From positions 1 through 8,104 of the forward strand of contig JANWHV010000216.1 in the NCBI GenBank assembly GCA_025450255.1: a DNA stretch of 8,104 nt, written 5' to 3'. The DNA comes from Chloroflexota bacterium. GTDB taxonomy: Bacteria > Chloroflexota > UBA5177 > JANWHV01. This document shows positions 1 through 6,548 of this stretch, one piece after another. The notes beneath the pieces were generated by a model. It did no database searches. It saw only the letters and a list, made by a program, of their open reading frames with translations, and was not told where the DNA came from. The position numbers and the translations under genes are program-made. The first letter of the stretch is position 1. Each line of letters starts with the position of its first letter.

Positions 1-284
1 TCGAGTAAAGGCAGCACGTCGTCCATGCGGACTGCGGGGAAGTCACCAGGCTGCGCGGCCTTCAAATCAGACCCACTGCCCTTCACGCGCAGAACGTAGG
101 TGGCGCGGCCCTTGAAGTCGGGTTCAGCGGTCTTGAGCGAGGTGTTGCCGCCACCCCACCGCACTAGTCGCGGATCGGCGCCCAACAGGCGCGAGAGATA
201 CACCAGGGTATCGAGATCGGAGCGTGCCGCCGACTCGCGGTCCGACCAGCGGTCGGGAACGCTGAAGCCATTATCTGGATTCAT
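1..284 (-). CDS. Bifunctional aldolase/short-chain dehydrogenase, N-terminal part (truncated by window edge)
   Basis: Read on the minus strand, the frame runs from ATG at 284-282 to the window edge, giving about 94 residues without a stop. It contains LVYLSRLLGAD, then VRWGGGNTSLK, then YVLRVKGSGSDL. The GGGNTS and KGSGSDL blocks are the hallmark of the class II aldolase/adducin N-terminal domain as found in fused rhamnulose-1-phosphate aldolase/short-chain dehydrogenase proteins (YuxG/RhaD-like, usually near 680 residues). In such proteins the aldolase half cleaves a sugar phosphate such as rhamnulose 1-phosphate, and the dehydrogenase half handles lactaldehyde; they act in the cytoplasm in deoxysugar catabolism. 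The start is supported by GAAGG at 297-293, eight bases upstream. The dehydrogenase half lies outside the window, so the fusion is inferred from the N-terminal motif style. A stand-alone class II aldolase is the alternative. Confidence 0.85.
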   Translation of the reverse strand, partial: MNPDNGFSVPDRWSDRESAARSDLDTLVYLSRLLGADPRLVRWGGGNTSLKTAEPDFKGRATYVLRVKGSGSDLKAAQPGDFPAVRMDDVLPLL

Positions 285-699
285 ATTGAGCGCCTTCGCT
301 AAGATTCCGTGCGCACCACGCGTGAAGATTGATGATGCCGGAGCCGGACCGCAACGCGTGGCAACGCGATAACCCGGGCAGCCCATGCCGATATTCAGCG
401 GACACCTGCCCGGACTTGCTTCACCATAGCAGGGGGCGACCCCCTACGGCTACGGGCATGCGAATACTGCCATCGCGGCGCGGCGGCACGTGGTATGCGG
501 ACGGCTCACGCCGAAAGCTGTCCAGCAGGAGTACCATTCTCGATCGCGTGCCCGCGGAAACGGCGCGAGATGCGGAGGGAACCAGAAGCAATGAGCCTGA
601 ATTGACGGCAAGCAGCCGCGCCCGCTGGCCGTGGAAGAGGCGTAAGCTGGGTGCGACGGCGTGCTTGCGATGGCTGTACCATGCTCGGCGGGGGTTCGC
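285..699. other. Intergenic region between divergent genes, no gene recognised
   Basis: This 415-nt gap separates the divergently transcribed aldolase/dehydrogenase and acetyltransferase genes, so it should hold both promoters. I see no convincing -35/-10 pair for either. Notable items are two copies of GCAACGCG (351-358 and 361-368, ten-base period) and a strong G5/C5 hairpin at 431-445. Several open frames cross the gap, but none gives a recognisable protein or a good ribosome binding site, and I treat them as GC-rich shadows. Confidence 0.6.
431..445. repeat. GC hairpin AGGGGG-CGA-CCCCCT (possible REP-like element)
   Basis: A perfect 6-bp inverted repeat with a 3-nt loop sits alone in the long intergenic region. 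It is flanked by TAG on the left (427-429) and by CGGCTA on the right (447-452), which could extend pairing after a bulge. No T-run follows on either strand, so it does not look like an intrinsic terminator. Short G5/C5 palindromes of this kind occur as dispersed REP-like elements in some high-GC genomes, but only one copy is visible here, so that class is an inference. Confidence 0.4.
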
Positions 700-1650
700 G
701 TGATCGAGATTCGACCGGAATGGGTGAGTGACTACGCGGCGATCGCGCGGCTGCATGTCGCGGCCTTTGGGCGCATCGACGAAGCACTGATCGTACCGCT
801 GCACCGCGAGCGCGCGGCATTCCTCCCTGACCTGTCGCTGGTAGCGACGGAGAACGGCAGGGTCATTGGACACGCGCTGTTCAATCCGCATGTAGCGCGC
901 ATTCTGGGTCAGAACGTGCCAATCGTGAACCTGGCGCCGCTTGCCGTGGACCCCGCGCGCCAGGGCGTGGGCATTGGCGGCCGCTTGATTGCCGCCGGCC
1001 ATGACGCCGCCCACGACCGGGGGTTCACGGGCAGCATCTTGCTCGGCCACTCGGACTATTATCCTCGTTTCGGTTATCAGACCGGCGCTTTTGGTATCTC
1101 CACGCTCACCCTCCAGGCGATCCCGCCCACGGCGGCGCACGACATGGTGCGCCGAAGCCCGGTGCTGGAGGACACCGATGCCCTCTACTCCCTGTGGCTG
1201 AGCGAGGAAGGTGACGTGGATCTGGCCATCGAGCCTGGCCTCAGCCTGCTGGACTGGATCAGTCCCAACCCGGCGATTGTGGCATGGGTCTACGAGCGCG
1301 ATGGCGAGGTCGCGGGTTTCACGCGCGGATACGCCGCCGAGCCGGCGAAGCCACTGGTTTTTCTGGCCCGTGACGACGACGCGGCGCGCGGCATGTTGGC
1401 ATTCATAGCGGCCGAGGCCGGCGATAAGCCACTGACCCTGCCACTGCATCCGGCCTCGCGATCGGCGCCTGCCCTGGGCATCCCCGGACCGGTAGCGTGG
1501 ACGGCGGCGATGGCATGCTCGTTCCGCCCAGGGCCGCTTGCCGACTATCTGGCGATGGTCCAGCGAGGTGAACGTCCGCCCGGACGGCCCCAGTGGCCTG
1601 TCGCACTGGACCTCGAACAGCAGCATGAGGCCAACAATACGCCTGATTGA
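700..1650 (+). CDS. GNAT family N-acetyltransferase, YhbS-like (COG3153) with C-terminal extension
   Basis: The product is about 316 residues. Residues 1-145 form a GNAT fold: EIRPEWVSDYAAIARLHVAAF at the start matches the first beta strand and helix, ENGRVIGHALF at 51-61 the central strands, and LAVDPARQGVGIGGRLI at 81-97 the acetyl-CoA pyrophosphate loop. SDYYPRFGYQ (118-127) resembles the YYxRFGF block typical of YhbS-type proteins. Such enzymes transfer acetyl from acetyl-CoA to an amine; the acceptor cannot be inferred. Residues 150-310 are additional, since simple YhbS proteins are near 170 residues, and AIVAWVYERDGEVAGFTRGY (192-211) looks like a second degenerate GNAT half. I chose GTG at 700 because GGCGGGGG lies about five bases upstream and the fold begins immediately; in-frame GTG 661 and ATG 670 are alternatives. 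The next gene follows on the same strand after 147 nt. Confidence 0.85.
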   Translation: MIEIRPEWVSDYAAIARLHVAAFGRIDEALIVPLHRERAAFLPDLSLVATENGRVIGHALFNPHVARILGQNVPIVNLAPLAVDPARQGVGIGGRLIAAGHDAAHDRGFTGSILLGHSDYYPRFGYQTGAFGISTLTLQAIPPTAAHDMVRRSPVLEDTDALYSLWLSEEGDVDLAIEPGLSLLDWISPNPAIVAWVYERDGEVAGFTRGYAAEPAKPLVFLARDDDAARGMLAFIAAEAGDKPLTLPLHPASRSAPALGIPGPVAWTAAMACSFRPGPLADYLAMVQRGERPPGRPQWPVALDLEQQHEANNTPD

Positions 1651-1783
1651 CGTCTTTCGGCGCGAGTCGCCGTCCGCGCCAGCCAGCGAACGGCGCCGTA
1701 CCTGCTATCGTGATTGTAGCGCATGGCCCGCGGTCTACTCCCACCCGGGAACTGCCGCGCGGGGGCTACCATGATAATCAAAA

Positions 1784-1790
1784 AAGGAGA
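1784..1790 (+). promoter_or_regulatory. Ribosome binding site deciding the peptidase start
   Basis: AAGGAGA lies seven bases before ATG 1798. It is the strongest Shine-Dalgarno match in the window and selects this start over the in-frame upstream ATGs at 1723 and 1771. Confidence 0.8.
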
Positions 1791-1797
1791 CGCGTCG

Positions 1798-3180
1798 ATG
1801 ACAGCCTGGGAAACGTATCTCGAAGCGCATCGGTCACAGTATCTTGACGAACTGCTCGACTTCCTGCGCATCCCCAGTATCTCGGCACTGCCGGACCGCG
1901 CGGCGGACGTACAGCGGGCCGCGGAGTGGGTGGCCTTGCGCCTTGGTACGGCACGCTTCGAGAACGTGTGTATTCTGCCGACCGCCGGCCACCCCGTGGT
2001 GTACGCCGAGAGCCTGCACGCGCCCGGCAAGCCCACCGTCCTGATCTACGGCCACTTCGACGTGCAGCCGGTCGATCCCGTCGCGTTGTGGCACAGCGCG
2101 CCGTTCGAGCCGGAAGTGCGCGATAACCGCGTCTACGCGCGGGGCGCCAGCGACGACAAGGGCAACATGCTGGCCGCGATCCAGGGCATCGAGGCATTGC
2201 TTCACGGTGAGGGCAGCCTGCCCGTGAATATTAAGTTCTTCATCGAGGGGCAGGAAGAGATCGGCAGCCCCAATATCCCGGACTTCCTGGCCGCGAACCG
2301 TGAGCGATTCGCCTGCGATCTGGTTATCAGTTCGGACGGCAGCCAGTTCGCCGAGGATCAACCCGCGCTGTTTCTAGCCGGCCGCGGCCTCTGCTCGCTG
2401 CAGATCGACGTGCGCGGCGCCTCGCAGGACCTCCATTCCGGCCTCTACGGCGGCGCGGTAGCGAACCCAATCCTGGCCCTGGTGCGGCTGCTGGCCACCT
2501 TGCACGACGCGGACGGGAAGGTGCTCGTACCGGGATTCTACGATCGCGTGGTCGAGCTTACTTCCGACGAGCGCGCCGCGATCGCCTCGGTACCGTTCGA
2601 CGAGGTTGGGATTAAGGCGACCTTCGGCATTGACGGCTTGCCGGGCGAGCCAGGGTACTCGCCGGTGGAGCGTATCTGGGCGCGGCCCACGCTGGAGATC
2701 AATGGCATCTGGGGCGGCTTCCAGGGCGAGGGCACCAAGACGGTGCTGCCGAACGAGGCGCACGCCAAGATCACCTGCCGCCTGGTGGCGGACCAGGACC
2801 CGCAGCAGATTGTGGGCATGCTCATCGACCACCTGCAACGGCAGGCCGCGCCCGGCGTCACGGTCTCGGCGCGCCAGTTGCCCGGCACCGCCAAGCCGTA
2901 CCTGGTCGGCGCCGATCACTGGGGCAATGTGGCCGCGGCGGGAGTGCTCAAGGCGCTGTACGGCAAAGCGCCGCTGCAGACGCGATCGGGCGGCAGCATC
3001 CCGGTGTGCGCGCTCTTTCAGGAGATGCTCGGCGCCAAGACCGTGAGCTTTGCCTTTGGTCTCGACGACGAGAACTTCCACGCGCCGGATGAGTTCTTCC
3101 GGCTCAGCAGTTTTGAACGGTCGCGCGAAGCATATTGCCGCCTGCTGCCCGCCCTGGCTCGGCACGCCGAGCGTGTTTAG
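1798..3180 (+). CDS. M20 family metallopeptidase (carnosinase-like dipeptidase)
   Basis: A 460-residue protein of the M20 zinc peptidase family (COG0624), full length for the dipeptidase branch. All expected metal and catalytic positions are visible: H86 with D88 in YGHFDVQP, bridging D119 in ARGASDDKG, general base E153 and metal ligand E154 in EGQEEIGS, D180 in ISSDG, and late histidine H428 in ENFHAPDE. H213 in QDLHSGLYGG matches the substrate-binding histidine contributed across the dimer in carnosinases. Residues 1-190 and 370-460 make the catalytic domain; the dimerisation lid lies between, roughly 195-350. There is no signal peptide, so it should be a cytosolic hydrolase of dipeptides or N-acyl amino acids, with exact substrate unknown. 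The start at 1798 follows a strong AAGGAGA. The upstream acetyltransferase is co-directional but 147 nt away, so operon membership is uncertain. I see no intrinsic terminator directly after the stop. Confidence 0.95.
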   Translation: MTAWETYLEAHRSQYLDELLDFLRIPSISALPDRAADVQRAAEWVALRLGTARFENVCILPTAGHPVVYAESLHAPGKPTVLIYGHFDVQPVDPVALWHSAPFEPEVRDNRVYARGASDDKGNMLAAIQGIEALLHGEGSLPVNIKFFIEGQEEIGSPNIPDFLAANRERFACDLVISSDGSQFAEDQPALFLAGRGLCSLQIDVRGASQDLHSGLYGGAVANPILALVRLLATLHDADGKVLVPGFYDRVVELTSDERAAIASVPFDEVGIKATFGIDGLPGEPGYSPVERIWARPTLEINGIWGGFQGEGTKTVLPNEAHAKITCRLVADQDPQQIVGMLIDHLQRQAAPGVTVSARQLPGTAKPYLVGADHWGNVAAAGVLKALYGKAPLQTRSGGSIPVCALFQEMLGAKTVSFAFGLDDENFHAPDEFFRLSSFERSREAYCRLLPALARHAERV

Positions 3181-3433
3181 TTGATGATCGCGGGCGGCGG
3201 TAGAGCAAGGCCGTCGTGATAGCATCGTTTTCCAATGTAATAAGCATCCTGGCACTGGCTATTCGTAAATACGACTTCGCCTTTCTATGAAATCTTTCCA
3301 TACGAGGGCTTAGAGAGAATCCCGATTGCGAGAGGAACACCCGCCCAGAGCGATCGCATGGCTATTGCGGAGAAACAAAGACGACCGGCAGGGGATCCCC
3401 TGCCGGTCGTCTTTGCGCGGCGCGCCTGTGATA
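3181..3433. other. Convergent intergenic region
   Basis: This 253-nt gap lies between the stop codons of the peptidase and the ClpE-like gene, which converge. Its middle part (about 3225-3330) is clearly more AT-rich than the surrounding coding DNA. I see no tRNA, no recognisable small gene and no repeat there. Its only strong structure is the palindromic terminator at 3376-3415. Confidence 0.6.
3376..3415 (-). terminator. Perfect 40-nt palindromic terminator of the ClpE-like gene
   Basis: The sequence is perfectly self-complementary around the centre between 3395 and 3396, with 20 bp on each side. The arm reads CAAAGACGACCGGCAGGGGA. It begins 18 nt past the ClpE-like stop codon. On the minus strand it is followed by a T-rich stretch (TTTGTTTCT), as expected of an intrinsic terminator. 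On the plus strand only the TTT inside the stem is present, so termination from the peptidase side is possible but weaker. A hairpin must leave a few central bases unpaired, giving about 18 stem pairs. Confidence 0.85.
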
Positions 3434-5671
3434 TTAGGCCGCTTGCGGTATGGCCTCCACGAGCGGCACGCCACCTGCCGTCACCTCGATCGCGCCGTCC
3501 GCCATGGTGAGGCGGGCGATCTGACCGGGCGCGACCGAGCCGGCCAGGATAGCGTCGGCGAGCGCGTCATCCACATGGCTCTGGATGGCGCGACGGAGCG
3601 GGCGAGCGCCATACTCCTCGCTGTATCCTTCGCCAATCAGGAAGGCGCGGACCTCATCGTCAAGCTCCAGGCCGATATGCTGGTCGGCGAGGCGCTTCTC
3701 TACCTGCTCGAGCATCAGATTGACGATCACGTTCAGGTTCTCACGGCTGAGCGAACGGAACACCACCACCTGATCGATGCGGTTGAGGAACTCCGGACGG
3801 AAGGCCCGCTTCAGTCCCTCGAGCGCCTTCGACTGCACGGCGTCGTGCCGGTCCTCACTCCCTTCGGCATCCCTCAGGGTAGCGAAGCCCAGCTTGCCCG
3901 CCTTGCGCAGGTCGGCGGAGCCCACGTTGCTAGTCATGATCACCACGGTGTTCTTGAAGTCCACCGAGCGGCCCTTGCCGTCCGTCAGGCGGCCGTCGTC
4001 CATCACTTGCAGCAGCGCGTTGAATACCTCCGGGTGCGCCGTCTCGATCGCGTCGAAGAGCACCACGCTATACGGACGCCGTCTCACCTGCTCGGTGAGC
4101 TGGCCGCCTTCGTCGTGACCCACGTAGCCGGGAGGGCTGCCGAAGAGCCGAGCCACGGTGTGCGGCTCCATGTATTCCGACATATCCATGCGAATTATGT
4201 TGTCCGCGCCGCCGAATAATTCTGTCGCCAGGGCACGAGCCAGCTCGGTCTTCCCCACGCCCGTCGGGCCGAGGAAGAGGAAGGAGCCAATAGGCCGCTT
4301 CGGATCCTTGAGTCCGGCGCGCGAGCGCCGGATGGCCCGGCTTACCGCGACGATAGCCTCGTTCTGTCCAACCACATGGTGCGCGAGATCGCTCTCGAGG
4401 TTGATCAAATTGGCACGCTCGCTCTCGAGCATCTGGCCAACCGGCACGCCGGTCCAGCCCTCGACTACCTTCGCCACCAACTCGGGGGTGACTACCGGCA
4501 GCTCAGTCATGCCGGCGTCGGCGCGGGCTTGCTGAAGCTGCTCGCCCGCCACGACCTCCTGCTGTCGCAGAGTCGCGGCCTTCTCGTAGTCCTCGGCAAG
4601 CGCGGCCGCTTCCTTCTCGGCCTGAATCTGGGCCAGCTCACGCTCGAGATCGCTGACATGCGCGCCCTCACCCGATTCGCCGATCTCCAGCTTGAGAGCC
4701 GAGGCCGCTTCATCCATCAGGTCGATGGCCTTGTCGGGCAGGAAGCGGTCGTTGATATAGCGGTCCGACAGGGTGGCAGCCGCGACAACCGTTGCATCGG
4801 GGATGGACACGCCGTGGTGCGACTCATAATGAGCGCGCACCGCCTGGAGCATCGGAATGGCTTCCTCGACCGAAGGCTCGCCCACCAGCACGGGCTGGAA
4901 GCGGCGCTCGAGCGCGGCATCCTTCTCCACGTGTTGGCGATACTCGTTCAAGGTAGTGGCGCCGATCACGCGAAGCTCGCCACGAGCGAGCGCGGGCTTT
5001 AGCATGTCGGACGCTCCCACGGCGCCCTCCGCCGCGCCGGCGCCCACGACCGTGTGCAGCTCGTCGATGAACAGGATGATCTCCGGATTGGCCGTGGCCT
5101 CCTCGATCATGCCCTTCATACGCTCCTCGAATTGGCCGCGGAACATCGCCCCGGCCACCATGCCGCCCAGGTTAAGGGAGATGATCCGCTTCCCACGCAG
5201 GAAGTTCGGGGCCGTCCCCTCGTTGATGCGGCGGGCGATGCCCTCCACGATGGCGGTCTTGCCGACACCCGGCTCGCCAAGCAGCACGGGATTGTTCTTC
5301 TGCCGGCGGCCAAGCACGGTCATCAGGCGGCGCGTCTCACGTTCGCGGCCCGCCGCCGGATCGAGCTTGCCGTCGGCGGCTTCCTTCGTCAGATCACGGC
5401 CGAAATGATCGAGGGTCGGGGTTTTGCTCTGCGTCCCCTGGCGCTCGGCGGTAGCCGTGCCGGCCGTAGACTGGCCGGCGCCGCCGCGGCCGGCAAAGAT
5501 ATTGCCGAGGGCATTGCCGTTCCCGGCCATGGGGCCTTCGGCACTAAGAGCACCTTGCATGATTTGCTCGGCGCATTGCCGGCAGAACAGGTGCGACTCA
5601 CGCTTCCCGTTTACGAATCCCTCGAGGCGCGCTTGCGCGTCCCGGATTCCACAGTTTTCACATTTAGGCAT
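3434..5671 (-). CDS. ClpE-like AAA+ ATP-dependent unfoldase (Clp protease ATP-binding subunit)
   Basis: A 745-residue Hsp100/Clp protein. Residues 1-35 form a four-cysteine zinc finger (C4, C7, C30, C33), as in ClpE, in place of the double Clp N-domain of ClpC and ClpA. A Gly/Ala-rich linker follows to about 85. Module D1 has Walker A GEPGVGKT (132-139), Walker B FIDE (201-204) and arginine finger region ERRF (255-258). A UVR-like segment (about 349-372, [12 protein letters not shown]) sits between the modules, as in ClpC/ClpE. Module D2 has Walker A GPTGVGKT (468-475), pore loop GYVG (515-518), sensor 1 TSN (580-582), FRPEFLNRI (624-632) and sensor 2 GARP (688-691). LGF at 594-596 is in the place of the ClpP-docking loop, so partnership with ClpP in cytosolic protein degradation is expected. 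The odd point is D2 Walker B: VVLFDA (536-541) with Ala541 instead of Glu. AGAGAGGAA nine bases before ATG 5671 supports the start. No CIRCE or clear CtsR site was seen. Confidence 0.95.
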   Translation of the reverse strand: MPKCENCGIRDAQARLEGFVNGKRESHLFCRQCAEQIMQGALSAEGPMAGNGNALGNIFAGRGGAGQSTAGTATAERQGTQSKTPTLDHFGRDLTKEAADGKLDPAAGRERETRRLMTVLGRRQKNNPVLLGEPGVGKTAIVEGIARRINEGTAPNFLRGKRIISLNLGGMVAGAMFRGQFEERMKGMIEEATANPEIILFIDELHTVVGAGAAEGAVGASDMLKPALARGELRVIGATTLNEYRQHVEKDAALERRFQPVLVGEPSVEEAIPMLQAVRAHYESHHGVSIPDATVVAAATLSDRYINDRFLPDKAIDLMDEAASALKLEIGESGEGAHVSDLERELAQIQAEKEAAALAEDYEKAATLRQQEVVAGEQLQQARADAGMTELPVVTPELVAKVVEGWTGVPVGQMLESERANLINLESDLAHHVVGQNEAIVAVSRAIRRSRAGLKDPKRPIGSFLFLGPTGVGKTELARALATELFGGADNIIRMDMSEYMEPHTVARLFGSPPGYVGHDEGGQLTEQVRRRPYSVVLFDAIETAHPEVFNALLQVMDDGRLTDGKGRSVDFKNTVVIMTSNVGSADLRKAGKLGFATLRDAEGSEDRHDAVQSKALEGLKRAFRPEFLNRIDQVVVFRSLSRENLNVIVNLMLEQVEKRLADQHIGLELDDEVRAFLIGEGYSEEYGARPLRRAIQSHVDDALADAILAGSVAPGQIARLTMADGAIEVTAGGVPLVEAIPQAA

Positions 5672-5806
5672 TGAATGGGTTCCTCTCTTCGGAGCCGCGA
5701 AGCGCGGTCGAATGTGATCTCAGTCGGACTGGCGCGGTAAGCGATCGGCGCCAGTTCCCGCGATAGATGCGCCCCTCACGGGCCGGCACGGTGGGTGACG
5801 GCGGCT
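5672..5806 (-). promoter_or_regulatory. Leader of the ClpE-like gene with inverted repeats
   Basis: This 135-nt gap lies upstream of the ClpE-like start and downstream of the IS200-like stop. It contains the perfect inverted repeat ACTGGCGC (5728-5735) / GCGCCAGT (5748-5755), 12 nt apart. CAGTC-G-GACTG at 5721-5731 partly overlaps the left arm. A further small stem, CTTCG (5687-5691) / CGAAG (5698-5702), lies just upstream of the ribosome binding site. On the minus strand a weak promoter-like pair, TTACCG and TCACAT with 17 nt between, would overlap the larger repeat. An operator for a heat-shock regulator is possible, but no known consensus is matched. The repeat has no T-run, so it is not an obvious terminator for the IS200-like gene. 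Confidence 0.35.
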
Positions 5807-6244
5807 TCATAGGCGATCGCAGCGCGGGCGGCCGGGCGGCCGGCGCGGAGCCAGCCTGGCCAGGAACGCGTCCAACAAGTCGTCCGCCGTGACCGCCTCA
5901 CCGGCGACGACCAGATAGTCACGAGTCCAGAGCGTGGGGATCGTCATAAGCTCTTTAAACTCCCTGCGCAGCACACTCGACGAATACGCTTTCAAACCGC
6001 ACACGATACTGTGCGGGGAGACGGTTGGCGGCGCCTCCACTACCACATAGACGAGAGCCGGCCGGATTTCCACGGTACGCAGGCCGATTTCCAGGGCCTG
6101 CGCTTTCTCCACCAGCAGCGCTGCCAAACGCTCGGCAATCCGGCCCACCAGCACCGGCTTGCAGCGCATCGGCCCCCATGTGAAGTGGTAAACCAACGGC
6201 CTGGGCCGGCAGCTAATGTGTAGATGTACGGCGTCCATATACAT
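5807..6244 (-). CDS. IS200/IS605 TnpA-like protein, catalytically degenerate (probably domesticated)
   Basis: A 145-residue protein with the size and block order of IS200/IS605 Y1 transposases. LVYHFTWGP (17-25) matches the first strand, KPVLVGRIAERLAALL (29-44) the first helix, VEIRPALVYVVVEAPP (58-73) the HUH strand, IVCGLKAYSSSVLRREFKEL (80-99) the long helix, and LWTRDYLVV (105-113) the region before the catalytic helix. The active site is gone. Where the family has H-hydrophobic-H (64 and 66 in IS608 TnpA) this protein has L64-V65-Y66, and the nucleophilic Tyr position (127 in IS608) is F127. It cannot be expected to cut or join DNA, though it may still bind a hairpin. The reading frame is intact, no TnpB is adjacent, and the C-terminus ends in an Arg/Pro-rich tail. 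No Shine-Dalgarno precedes ATG 6244 or ATG 6238; a promoter at 6246-6273 suggests leaderless translation from 6238. Family assignment is by eye. Confidence 0.75.
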   Translation of the reverse strand: MYMDAVHLHISCRPRPLVYHFTWGPMRCKPVLVGRIAERLAALLVEKAQALEIGLRTVEIRPALVYVVVEAPPTVSPHSIVCGLKAYSSSVLRREFKELMTIPTLWTRDYLVVAGEAVTADDLLDAFLARLAPRRPPGRPRCDRL

Positions 6245-6245
6245 A

Positions 6246-6273
6246 ATTGTAGCAGGTTGGAGACTCCGCGCAA
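6246..6273 (-). promoter_or_regulatory. Predicted sigma70-type promoter for the IS200-like gene
   Basis: On the minus strand, TTGCGC (6273-6268) and TACAAT (6251-6246) are separated by 16 nt. The -10 box matches five of six consensus bases. A start seven to eight bases downstream would fall at 6239-6238, the A of the second in-frame ATG, so the transcript would have essentially no leader. Confidence 0.45.
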
Positions 6274-6490
6274 GGGTAGTGTGTCAGGGTTTACAGGCGC
6301 CTCGGCGGGGTAGCCGCCGGTATCACCGGTTGCTATATGTGTATACGGCGCGTGTCCATCTACGGATTTACCATACGCGGAAAGATTGCCCACGATCGCG
6401 GCCAGCGCGCTACGCGCGGGATGGGACTCGACATGGGCTGAGCGCCATGCGAGGAGCAGTTGAGGACTGCGTTCCATACCAGCCAGCCGG

Positions 6491-6519
6491 TTGACTTATC
6501 TTGCAATCTCGAACATACT
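6491..6519 (+). promoter_or_regulatory. Predicted sigma70 promoter of the toxin-antitoxin operon
   Basis: TTGACT (6491-6496) and CATACT (6514-6519) are separated by exactly 17 nt. The -35 box matches five of six consensus bases and the -10 box four of six. The predicted transcript starts near 6526, about 23 nt before the antitoxin ATG at 6549. Confidence 0.65.
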
Positions 6520-6536
6520 GGATCCTTAGGAATCCA
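6519..6536. promoter_or_regulatory. Imperfect palindrome at the transcription start, candidate antitoxin operator
   Basis: TGGATCC and GGAATCCA form an inverted repeat (outer arms TGGAT/ATCCA) that touches the -10 box and covers the predicted transcription start. Type II antitoxins usually repress their own operon by binding such a site. The link is inferred from position; no consensus is known for this family member. Confidence 0.4.
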
Positions 6537-6548
6537 GATGGGGATCAT

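Larger units (their letters stand above)
6245..6548. other. Divergent intergenic region between IS200-like gene and toxin-antitoxin module
   Basis: This 304-nt region carries outward promoters at both ends. Between them are three short GC stems: GGCGG/CCGCC at 6304-6318, CCGGT/ACCGG at 6317-6329 and GCGCG/CGCGC at 6405-6417. I see no gene here. An open frame continues upstream of the antitoxin start to a TTG at 6501, but that codon lies inside the promoter and cannot be the start of the predicted transcript. Confidence 0.5.

Noticed and set aside
421..1626. 401-codon open frame on the minus strand
   Set aside because: It is antisense to the acetyltransferase, has low-complexity Arg-rich content, and shows no recognisable domain; typical of GC-rich shadow frames.
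1658..1672. CGGCG/CGCCG hairpin after the acetyltransferase as a terminator
   Set aside because: Five base pairs and no following T-run; chance pairing is common at this GC content.
1651..1797. Promoter for the M20 peptidase
   Set aside because: Partial -10 matches such as GATAAT near 1774 exist, but none has a -35 at proper spacing, and that one lies within the ribosome binding region.
2374..3255. 293-codon minus-strand frame
   Set aside because: It is antisense to the M20 peptidase, whose metal ligands and start site are all clear.
3326..4219. 297-codon plus-strand frame
   Set aside because: It runs antisense through the ClpE-like D2 region and across the terminator palindrome, with no family resemblance.
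4376..5002. 208-codon plus-strand frame
   Set aside because: It is antisense to the D1/linker part of the ClpE-like gene and encodes nothing recognisable.
6501..6548. Upstream TTG extension of the antitoxin
   Set aside because: TTG 6501 lies between the -35 and -10 boxes of the predicted promoter, and the ATG at 6549 has a nearby purine-rich site.
5807..6548. Intact IS200/IS605 element with flanking ends
   Set aside because: No TnpB, no functional active site and no convincing matched terminal hairpins or target sites; only the protein is recognisable.
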